64,000 nucleotides of DNA from Chloroflexota bacterium (GTDB taxonomy: Bacteria > Chloroflexota > Anaerolineae > 4572-78 > J111), in assembly GCA_016860845.1 (NCBI GenBank), contig BOKF01000005.1, positions 1 to 64,000 on the forward strand, written 5' to 3'. The notes beneath the pieces are model-generated. The model had not been told where the DNA came from and ran no database searches. It saw nothing but the letters and a program-made list of their open reading frames with translations. The position numbers and the translations under genes were made by a program. Of the stretch, positions 8,983-15,444 are shown piece by piece. Each line of letters begins with the position of its first letter. Within the stretch, counting starts at the first letter, position 1.

Positions 8983-9037
8983 ACTGAAAGCATTTTAATT
9001 CATTTTGAGGACACTTAGCAAGAATTCGTATTCATTA

Positions 9038-9066
9038 TTGACAAATCATAAGGGATATGTTATTAT
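9038..9066 (+). promoter_or_regulatory. Strong sigma70-type promoter for the 9121 operon
   Basis: TTGACA (9038-9043), 17-nt spacer, TATTAT (9061-9066). The expected start point (about 9073) lies just before the palindrome at 9076-9096. Confidence 0.75.
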
Positions 9067-9075
9067 TGAGTTAAT

Positions 9076-9096
9076 TTAGATTCAATTTGAATCTAA
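9076..9096. promoter_or_regulatory. Operator-like perfect palindrome
   Basis: Ten-bp arms TTAGATTCAA / TTGAATCTAA around one central base, placed at the transcription start. A related sequence ATTCATTTTGAG at 8999-9010 lies by the divergent repressor's start. It is the likely site for the XRE protein or the RHH protein. Confidence 0.65.
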
Positions 9097-9120
9097 AAAA
9101 TATCAACTTAGGAGACAACG

Positions 9121-9306
9121 ATGGTACAACCCAACTTTGTAAACATCAGTTTTTCTGCTCCAGATGAAATCAAGGAGTTGTTATTCAAGTGGGCCAAAGA
9201 AGATGACCGGCCGGTTAGCTCTTTACTTCGTCAGTTGATTCAACAGGAGAAGGAGCGCCGCGAGGCCCAGGTTGCTAATCAAAAGCCGGTTGCTCAATCC
9301 TATTGA
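9121..9306 (+). CDS. Small ribbon-helix-helix-like protein
   Basis: A 61-aa protein shaped like a MetJ/Arc fold: a short beta strand (FVNISFSAPDE) then two helices (EIKELLFKWAKEDD and PVSSLLRQLIQQEKERR). Such proteins bind DNA as dimers and are common as element regulators or antitoxins. Good AGGAG 7-8 nt before the ATG, and it is the first gene behind the strong 9038 promoter and palindrome. It probably regulates the downstream transfer-like operon; assignment from fold pattern only. Confidence 0.6.
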   Translation: MVQPNFVNISFSAPDEIKELLFKWAKEDDRPVSSLLRQLIQQEKERREAQVANQKPVAQSY

Positions 9307-9433
9307 CGCTCTTCCCATGCTCGGCGCTCGGGCGCACAAAAATGGCCGCCCGAATCGGACGGCCACCCGGACCGGCGAGGTGTTCGAGCACCAAACCGGA
9401 CCTCACTTACAACTCAGAAAGGCAGTTTCTGAA

Positions 9434-9682
9434 ATGCAAGCTAATAACAATATACTACACACCGGCTCTCCTAAGCTAAAAACGGTGCAAATCAGCGCCA
9501 AAATCACCGAGCGCCAGCTTACCCTTGCTAACGGCCGCCAGGCCGTGAACTATCTGCTCCACGGGGAGCCATCTCCGCCAACCTTCGACCGCGATCTCGA
9601 AAATAATGCTGCCCTACTCAGCCTGTTGCTGGCTAAAACTGGATTGATTGCTGAAGTCGGTGCCGAGGTAGAGGTGCATTAA
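9434..9682 (+). CDS. Unknown small protein (82 aa)
   Basis: I take the ATG at 9434; the longer frame from 9272 overlaps the preceding gene and has an unlikely Arg/Pro-rich N-terminus. The protein (LKTVQISAKITERQLTLANG and a hydrophobic LLSLLLAKTGLIAEVG tail) matches no family I know. A short GC-rich stem (TGGCCG / CGGCCA, about 9343-9363) lies in the leader. Its stop overlaps the start of the 39-aa frame at 9682 (TAATG), so it is part of the coupled operon. Confidence 0.5.
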   Translation: MQANNNILHTGSPKLKTVQISAKITERQLTLANGRQAVNYLLHGEPSPPTFDRDLENNAALLSLLLAKTGLIAEVGAEVEVH

Positions 9683-9801
9683 TGGCCACCTACCGGGTCA
9701 CACTTGATCTGTCGGAATCGATTTTCCAATGCCCGAGAGTATTGTCCTGGTTTGATGAGTTGATTGATCTAGCTACTGATCAAGTTGGAGGTGCAGCATG
9801 A
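9682..9801 (+). CDS. Tiny coupled ORF (39 aa)
   Basis: This frame gives MATYRVTLDLSESIFQ and ends DQVGGAA. Its ATG overlaps the stop of the preceding gene (TAATG) and its TGA overlaps the ATG of the next (ATGA at 9798-9801). Double coupling in a compact operon is good evidence that it is translated, either as a small protein or as a bridge that carries ribosomes to the membrane-protein gene; GGAGG at 9784-9788 also serves the latter. No homologue recognised. Confidence 0.55.
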   Translation: MATYRVTLDLSESIFQCPRVLSWFDELIDLATDQVGGAA

Positions 9802-10664
9802 CTGTCAAAAATACTCGCCTGACTCGCTGGATCACTGCCGACATCATCATTGATGCTTCGACGACTGCCGCAGCAACGCTGGGTGTCCTGTTTGTAACTG
9901 TTACCGGCATCGTCCTATCTTATAATGCCCTGTGGGACTTAGCCAGCACGGCCGGGTCCATCAACTATAACTTAGCCTGGCTCTGGCCCTTAACCCTCGA
10001 TGCGCTTGCGGTCGTAGCCAGCCTCAACGTTTTGTGGGCCGAGATCCGCAAAGAACGCGACGGCTATGCCTGGAGTCTGGTGATCGCTTTTACCCTGCTT
10101 AGTGTCATCTTCAACGCCGTGCATGCCTCCCTATCCAACTTGCTGGCCCTGCATCCACTCACGCCGGTGGTAGTCTCCGGCGTTGTCGGAGTCCTGCCGC
10201 CTGTTGCAGCCGCGTTCGCTCTTCACCTACTGGTAAGCCTGCTCCGACGGGTCTTGGAACGGGTCAGCGTGATCGCCGGCCTCGCCGGGCTGCGCGATCA
10301 GGTCAACCAGGTGTCAGCGGACCTGGCCCAGGCGAAGGCTGAGGCTGAGGCGGGGCTGAACGAGCTGGAGCGACAAACCGTTGATCTAACTGCTAAACGT
10401 AACACGCTGCAAGCTGAGCTGGCAGAATTGCGCAAGCAGAAGCGCAGGGAGGCCCTGATTGATCCTGACGCGCCTGCGCAGCCCACTGAAGCCCTTATAG
10501 AGCGAGCCAGGTCAATTTTAGCGCAACGGTCTGATATTTCCGGTTCGGAACTGGGCCGGCTGCTGGGCCGGTCCGCGAGTCTTGGACGGCGGCTCAAGCA
10601 GCAGCTCGCGCCAACTATCACCACAAACGGGAATGGTCATGGCCCAGTGGAGGTGGAACTATGA
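9798..10664 (+). CDS. DUF2637-like membrane protein with coiled coil and C-terminal HTH-like tail
   Basis: A 288-aa protein. Four hydrophobic segments (about 22-44, 55-80, 90-112, 120-150) include LSYNALWDLAS and AWLWPLTLDALAVVASLNVLW. This is the pattern of DUF2637 (Spd-type) proteins that accompany TraB/FtsK transfer genes in actinobacterial plasmids and integrative elements. A coiled coil (about 165-215) follows, then a small wHTH-like tail SGSELGRLLGRSASLGRRL. It overlaps the next gene by 4 nt. Probable role: membrane partner in DNA transfer or element maintenance. Family call by pattern, moderate confidence. Confidence 0.65.
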   Translation: MTVKNTRLTRWITADIIIDASTTAAATLGVLFVTVTGIVLSYNALWDLASTAGSINYNLAWLWPLTLDALAVVASLNVLWAEIRKERDGYAWSLVIAFTLLSVIFNAVHASLSNLLALHPLTPVVVSGVVGVLPPVAAAFALHLLVSLLRRVLERVSVIAGLAGLRDQVNQVSADLAQAKAEAEAGLNELERQTVDLTAKRNTLQAELAELRKQKRREALIDPDAPAQPTEALIERARSILAQRSDISGSELGRLLGRSASLGRRLKQQLAPTITTNGNGHGPVEVEL

Positions 10665-11491
10665 GACGTTCACTGATCCTGTTATTTGTCGCGATCACGC
10701 TTTACCTCATCAGTCGGGTTCTGCTCGCTACTGATCTGCCGCCCTGGATCCCCGCCGCGGTTGAAGCGGTCGCTGTGCTCGTGGCTATTGTTGCCGTGAT
10801 GATGGGCGCCGTTCACCTCTGGCGCGCCTATGGCCATCTGTTGAAGGCCTTGTTCAAGGAGCAGCCGGCAGCGCTGGCCCAGGCTGCTCCTCCCCCGCCC
10901 GATCCGGCCAAAGAGACAATGGACCGGGTGACCCAACTCCTGGCCAGAATCGAACCGAACTCAGCCGACGCCGAGGCCCGGCTACAGGATGTTCGTGTTG
11001 CCACCGATACCCTTACCCGTCAGGTGCTCAAATTGGTTGAGCGAGTGGAGGGCCTCGAGCATCAGGCTAACTATCTCAACCAGGTCACCGATGCTATCCG
11101 GTCCGGCCAGCGAACAGAGATTGCCTACCTGGCCGGGAAGATCGGCGACGAAAGTCTCCGCACGTTGCTGCTTTCGTCTTACCTGGTGAGCCGGGAGGAT
11201 TTCAAAACCGAGGTGTTTGTCTTGCTGGCCAACGAGCACGGCTCGCTCGAAGAGTGCGCCGCTGGCTACGGGCGGCTGATCACTGCCCTGGTGGGTCAGC
11301 TCGCCCAGGCTCGAACTCGTATCGTCGGGCTGGAGCAGTCAATCACGATGCTGGAAGCCTCCTCCCCTCTCTTATTGATCGAACAGGGCCTGCAGCAGTC
11401 CATCGAGGCCCTCAATCTGAGAGCGGAGCCAGCCCTGCGCTGGACGGCCAAACAAACCTTGCCGGCAGGGGTGCAAGGGTATCTGAGATAA
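10661..11491 (+). CDS. Membrane-anchored coiled-coil protein
   Basis: A 276-aa protein with two N-terminal membrane segments (about 4-24 and 30-55), a Pro/Ala linker (QAAPPPPDP) and a long helical region (about 85-260) predicted to form coiled coils. Start ATG overlaps the preceding stop. No enzymatic motif. It is co-transcribed with the DUF2637-like and FtsK-like genes, so it may be a structural partner of the translocase at the membrane. No specific family recognised. Confidence 0.6.
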   Translation: MRRSLILLFVAITLYLISRVLLATDLPPWIPAAVEAVAVLVAIVAVMMGAVHLWRAYGHLLKALFKEQPAALAQAAPPPPDPAKETMDRVTQLLARIEPNSADAEARLQDVRVATDTLTRQVLKLVERVEGLEHQANYLNQVTDAIRSGQRTEIAYLAGKIGDESLRTLLLSSYLVSREDFKTEVFVLLANEHGSLEECAAGYGRLITALVGQLAQARTRIVGLEQSITMLEASSPLLLIEQGLQQSIEALNLRAEPALRWTAKQTLPAGVQGYLR

Positions 11492-11504
11492 GGACAGGTC
11501 TTCA

Positions 11505-11801
11505 ATGACACGTCGTTGGCATCGCACATTGCTACGGCAACAAATTGAATTCGTTCTGTTGATGGTAGAGCCACGTTCTGGAGTAAGCGTCGCCGCTGCG
11601 TATCCGCTGGCGTCGTGGTCAGTGAAACGAGATTGGTTACTGGTTGCGTCGATTCTGGCGGCGCTCTGGATAAGCGTGTTTCGATTCTGGTGGGGAACGA
11701 TCAGGTATTGGCTGTGGGATTGGGGGCAAGCGAAGCTGGGACTGATCGGAGAAATGGTTCGGCGGCAGTTCCGGCCGATGGAGGTATACGGATATGGGTA
11801 A
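11505..11801 (+). CDS. Small single-span membrane protein
   Basis: A 98-aa, very basic protein with one clear membrane helix (WLLVASILAALWISVFRFWWG, about 45-65) and Arg-rich flanks. It overlaps the FtsK-like gene by 8 nt. Small Spd-like membrane proteins commonly sit beside TraB translocases. The fit is by size and context only. Confidence 0.55.
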   Translation: MTRRWHRTLLRQQIEFVLLMVEPRSGVSVAAAYPLASWSVKRDWLLVASILAALWISVFRFWWGTIRYWLWDWGQAKLGLIGEMVRRQFRPMEVYGYG

Positions 11802-13356
11802 GATGCACAATCAGGCGGCAGTGGGGATCAACGTACCGCGGGAATGTGAGCCTACTACAAATCCTGAGCAAAAGCGGGTCGGCCAGATCGTTATAGCTAT
11901 GGCCCTGCTGGGCCTCGTGGCGTGGTATGCAAATTGGGTGATGCCGGTGCAGGTGGCATTGGCCGTGAGTATAACGCTGTGGTCGGTGGTTGGGTTTCTA
12001 TTGATCCGGCTGGTGATCGCTCTCTGGGTAAGTGTACAGATGGCGCGGAAGCGGATCGAGATCGCCGACCAGCAATTGCAACAGCAGCTCCTCCTTACCG
12101 ACGCCCAGAGAATTGAAAACAAAAAAGCCGACCGCGAGGCCAATATGGTCATCACTGTGGCCAAGGCCGGCGACCAAATCTATCTCACCGAGCTAGAAGG
12201 TAAGACGGTGACTCGACCGCTGCACCTGGCCCCAGGCGCCCAAATTAACGGGGTTGAGATTGAACCAACTCCTGACGAGGTCCGGCGCTGGGCTGCCTTC
12301 AACATTTTTCACGGCGCCAATAGAGGGGCATCGCCTGAAATTGCAGCGCCAAATATGCCGGCGCTGCTGCCTGGCCAGGCCGAATTACCCACAATGATTC
12401 GCCTCGTTGACCTGTTGCCAGCAGGTCTGCGCAGTGATATGAATAACCTGGTACTCGGAGTCAGGATCAACGAATCCGGCCAGATGGAGCGGGTGACCAT
12501 CTCTCTGCATGACCTATTTCACACCATTGTCGCCGCCTCGAGTGGTTGGGGCAAATCGGTTTTTGCCTCCTCGATTCTGACCCAGCTCGCCATGTGCCCA
12601 GACCAGGTTGAATTTGTTTTGATTGACCAGCAGGAGCACGGCCTGGCTGCCTTTAAGCAGTGTGACCGGCTCCGGTATCCACTCCTCCGGCAGCCAAACG
12701 AAATCCTGAGCGCCCTGCACGAAGTCTACCAGGAGGCTACCGAGTATCGGCCCTCACTGTTCGCTCGATATGACGCCGATAACCTCGAGGAATATAACCG
12801 CCTGGCAGATCATTATCTGCCGCCGGTCGTGGTCACTGTTGACGAAGCCTCGGCCCTGTTGACCGGTGATAAGGAGATTGCCATCGAGCTGAAGCGGCAG
12901 GCCTGGGAGCTGCGTAAGTTTGGAATCTATCAGATCCTATGTCTCACCTCGGCCAAGGGCACCACGATTGACAGCGACCACAGGCAGCAGTTCAGCAGCA
13001 AGGTGCAGCTCCACGCCAACGATAAGTACCAGGCCAGGCTACTGATGGACGCCATCGAGGCGATCAATTTCCCGCCTGGTCGGGCAGTGATCGAGCTGCC
13101 TAAACAACAGCCGGCGGTAGTCCAGACACCCTATGTGGATAAGCGTGAGGTGCGTTCACTGCTGCGGCCGGCGAGCGAGCCGCCGGCCCCACCGGTGACA
13201 AACACACAAACTCTGCCTGAAGATGAAGCCGATACCCAGTTTAGAGAACTGGTTCAGGGCGGGACGAGTCGCCGGCAGGCGGCTTTGATGGCCTATAACA
13301 AGGTGTATGCCGGGTCAACCGTTACTCGTGGCCAGCGTGCCCTGGGCGAAATTTAG
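11794..13356 (+). CDS. FtsK/TraB-like DNA translocase
   Basis: A 520-aa membrane-anchored ATPase. There are two N-terminal transmembrane helices (about 28-50 and 55-78), a linker, then the motor domain. Walker A is SSGWGKS with K254 and Walker B is VVTVDEAS (D350, E351), followed by TSAKGTTID and HANDKYQARLLMD. Gene length and layout fit the TraB-type hexameric pumps that move double-stranded DNA between mycelial or cell partners in AICE-type elements. No relaxase gene is visible, which also fits a TraB rather than a type IV system. The C-terminal tail (about 480-520), SRRQAALMAYNKVYAG, looks like a small DNA-binding wHTH, as the gamma domain of FtsK is. Confidence 0.8.
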   Translation: MGKMHNQAAVGINVPRECEPTTNPEQKRVGQIVIAMALLGLVAWYANWVMPVQVALAVSITLWSVVGFLLIRLVIALWVSVQMARKRIEIADQQLQQQLLLTDAQRIENKKADREANMVITVAKAGDQIYLTELEGKTVTRPLHLAPGAQINGVEIEPTPDEVRRWAAFNIFHGANRGASPEIAAPNMPALLPGQAELPTMIRLVDLLPAGLRSDMNNLVLGVRINESGQMERVTISLHDLFHTIVAASSGWGKSVFASSILTQLAMCPDQVEFVLIDQQEHGLAAFKQCDRLRYPLLRQPNEILSALHEVYQEATEYRPSLFARYDADNLEEYNRLADHYLPPVVVTVDEASALLTGDKEIAIELKRQAWELRKFGIYQILCLTSAKGTTIDSDHRQQFSSKVQLHANDKYQARLLMDAIEAINFPPGRAVIELPKQQPAVVQTPYVDKREVRSLLRPASEPPAPPVTNTQTLPEDEADTQFRELVQGGTSRRQAALMAYNKVYAGSTVTRGQRALGEI

Positions 13357-13421
13357 TGCTGCTACTGCTATCATTCATGTGATATTTCGAGCTGGAGCAG
13401 ATGATTGTAGCAGTAGCAGCA
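13357..13421. repeat. Long inverted repeat directly after the translocase gene
   Basis: Left arm TGCTGCTACTGCTATCAT starts at the base after the FtsK-like stop. The right arm (13401-13421) is its complement with a 3-nt bulge (ATGAT, TGT, then AGCAGTAGCAGCA). The 26-nt centre separates them. No T-run. Candidate cis-acting transfer or replication site, or a recognition site of the translocase. Confidence 0.6.
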
Positions 13422-13480
13422 GCGAATCGACAGCGTCGCTGGAACAGGCCCAAAAGAGTACATACTCCTTTTTGCCCCAG

Positions 13481-13891
13481 ATGATCGCGGAGGCGGTACT
13501 GGAGGGCCTGAAGGCCGGGCTTTTCAAAATTGTTGACAATCGGGTATTAATAGCCGATGTGGACGATAATCCATCGCCCAGCATGGCAGATTTACTCGCA
13601 AGGTTTTTAGGTAGAATAATAAACCGCCCAATTAGGTCCCTGGATGACGATATGATCGATGTCCTGGCCAAGCACTACCCAATTTCACCAGACGACATCA
13701 GGCAGTCATTCGACCTGGTGAAATCCTGGGACGCCACTATATGTCTGTGCGAATTTAGCCAGGCTTACGGGTACAGCAGTCCCTATCACTGCATCGGCAT
13801 TTTTTTCGAGTCATCCGATGGGATTTTATTCAGGAAAGCGTGGGCTAAAATGGCGGCTCCATCCCATCAGCAAGAGAAGATCAATGAGTGA
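13481..13891 (+). CDS. Unknown protein (start uncertain)
   Basis: The open frame runs from 13307, but the first part overlaps the translocase gene and the inverted repeat. ATG 13481 gives 136 aa; GTG 13379 is an alternative, and neither has a good ribosome site. The product is acidic, with SMADLLARFLGRIINRPIRSLDDDMIDVLAKHY and a C-terminal CICEF-like Cys/Tyr-rich segment (CLCEFSQAYGYSSPYHC). No family recognised. It overlaps the next gene by 8 nt. Confidence 0.45.
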   Translation: MIAEAVLEGLKAGLFKIVDNRVLIADVDDNPSPSMADLLARFLGRIINRPIRSLDDDMIDVLAKHYPISPDDIRQSFDLVKSWDATICLCEFSQAYGYSSPYHCIGIFFESSDGILFRKAWAKMAAPSHQQEKINE

Positions 13892-14222
13892 AGAAGTTAC
13901 CCCCAGGGAATTGGAAATCGAATGGCTTCAGAAGTTCCGGGACTCGATAGCGGAGGCTGGCACTGCAATAGCTGAACTTTTGACTCCGCTTGTTCAACAG
14001 CTCGTGCCGGCCATGCAGGCAGTCTATGATGCCTTTTGGTGGGCATATCGGGAGGCCGGTGCACCATATGGAGAAACCGATGATAGGCTACTGCGTTGGG
14101 CCAGGGAGATGGGCGAGGCCCGTCGTCTTCAAACTGAAGCAGAGCGCATTTTGCAGCATTACCAGATGTTGGCAGATTTTCGCCAGGCATTACGTCGGAA
14201 TACTGAGAGTGAGGGTTTATGA
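13884..14222 (+). CDS. Unknown helical protein (112 aa)
   Basis: The ATG at 13884 is preceded by AGAGAAGA and overlaps the preceding stop; a longer upstream frame from 13818 would overlap that gene further. The product MSEEVTPRELEIEWLQKFRD is helical, with a central hydrophobic stretch (AELLTPLVQQLVPAMQAVYD) that looks amphipathic rather than membrane-spanning. It resembles small phage/plasmid accessory proteins with no known function. Its stop overlaps the next ATG. Confidence 0.55.
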   Translation: MSEEVTPRELEIEWLQKFRDSIAEAGTAIAELLTPLVQQLVPAMQAVYDAFWWAYREAGAPYGETDDRLLRWAREMGEARRLQTEAERILQHYQMLADFRQALRRNTESEGL

Positions 14223-14668
14223 GACATGAACTGATAACCGCCTGGATTGACACCGCCAGCACCGCGGCTGATATGGACCAAGTGATTAATGAGGCTCAGG
14301 CCGAGTTGACAGAGCCAGAGTTCTTGAGATTCTTGGTTGATTTAGGTCGTATCAAGAATCAGGGCGAAAAGTCAAACACAATCCCACAATTTAGTTTTAT
14401 GGTTATGATTTTTCAAGGTCAAGTCGAGTTTGTCGGAATGGCGCTGATCACCGGGGTCACATCTCCCCTGGTGGCTGCCCGTGTCGCTTATGACAAACTG
14501 AACGTCAAAGACGATAGCGAGATTCACATTTGGGAGTTTCACCACTTTGCAGAGTATGACAAAAAGGTCACCTTTATCGCCGGTAAGGTTCGAGATCACC
14601 CACTTAATCCCCAGGGCGAAGGCATAGACCTTACGGGGTATATGCCGGAAAGGCAGGGCCGCCAATGA
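14219..14668 (+). CDS. Unknown protein with shared AAR-AYDKL module
   Basis: A 149-aa protein whose second half (about residues 75-120) contains VAARVAYDKLNVKDDSEIHIWEF followed by FIAGKVR. The same pattern occurs in the next gene (AAARLAYDKLPAKDSDTIRVW and YAAGNLR). The two therefore share a domain and probably arose by duplication. No cysteine motifs here. Start overlaps the preceding stop (ATGA) and its own end overlaps the following start by 4 nt. Confidence 0.55.
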   Translation: MRHELITAWIDTASTAADMDQVINEAQAELTEPEFLRFLVDLGRIKNQGEKSNTIPQFSFMVMIFQGQVEFVGMALITGVTSPLVAARVAYDKLNVKDDSEIHIWEFHHFAEYDKKVTFIAGKVRDHPLNPQGEGIDLTGYMPERQGRQ

Positions 14669-15444
14669 GCGAGGAGCGCGCATTTTACAACGCCAGCCAG
14701 CAGGGCATTTGTAAAAACTGTGGTTATGAGATTGTCCATCAGGGCAAATTCTGGCGGCACATAGAGGGAACTGACCCGGTGGGGTACTTTGGCCCGGATG
14801 GTTTTTGGGTCATCTGTGGTAAGCCTGAGCTGGCAGAAGAAACACTCATAACCAGTCAGGACGACCCGCGACACTTTTTGGTCACACTGATTAGAGATGG
14901 ACGAGCGATCAAAGGACCGATCTATATCAACGCCGTAAACCACATGGCAGCGGCCCGGCTCGCCTATGACAAGCTACCCGCAAAGGACAGCGACACGATT
15001 CGAGTTTGGACCCTGAGCGAGTTTGACCGGCAAGCCGAGCCAGTCGAGTACGCCGCGGGCAATCTGCGATTTAATCAGCCGATCCCACCAAAGAACCTAT
15101 CCCCCGTCATCAGTGAGGAAATCGAGTTTAACCGGCAATTTGAGGGTGAGACCCAGCTACCACCGACATCCTTATCAGACAAAAATACCAGTACCGAAGG
15201 GCCAGACGACATATTTCACGCGCAGATCCTGAAGGGCTATCAAGACCTGGATATACTTCCGAGCCAGGCCATTGGGGGCGAGCTGCTTAACGCCCTCGAC
15301 GATGCGACCCTGGTCGAAGTCTACCGGCTGCTGGTAGCCAGGAAGCAGCATGACGCCACCGGCTGGCTCAAGCTGTACGTTCAGCAGGTGGCTCAGATTG
15401 ACCTGGCTGCCGAGGCAATAATGCAGACAGAGGTGCCCCAGTGA
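14665..15444 (+). CDS. Unknown protein with N-terminal zinc-knuckle-like motif and AAR-AYDKL module
   Basis: A 259-aa protein. The first 55 residues carry CKNCGYEIVHQGKFWRH and VICGKPE, spaced like a metal-binding treble-clef or zinc knuckle. Residues about 65-130 match the module in the preceding protein. The remainder is acidic and helical (LLNALDDATLVEVYRLLVARKQ). It overlaps the second recombinase by 4 nt, so its expression is tied to the integrase. Possible accessory DNA-binding or directionality factor; inference. Confidence 0.55.
   Translation: MSEERAFYNASQQGICKNCGYEIVHQGKFWRHIEGTDPVGYFGPDGFWVICGKPELAEETLITSQDDPRHFLVTLIRDGRAIKGPIYINAVNHMAAARLAYDKLPAKDSDTIRVWTLSEFDRQAEPVEYAAGNLRFNQPIPPKNLSPVISEEIEFNRQFEGETQLPPTSLSDKNTSTEGPDDIFHAQILKGYQDLDILPSQAIGGELLNALDDATLVEVYRLLVARKQHDATGWLKLYVQQVAQIDLAAEAIMQTEVPQ

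Noticed and set aside
9272..9433. N-terminal extension of the 82-aa protein
   Set aside because: It overlaps the ribbon-helix-helix gene, is Arg/Pro-rich and lacks a ribosome site; ATG 9434 is more plausible.
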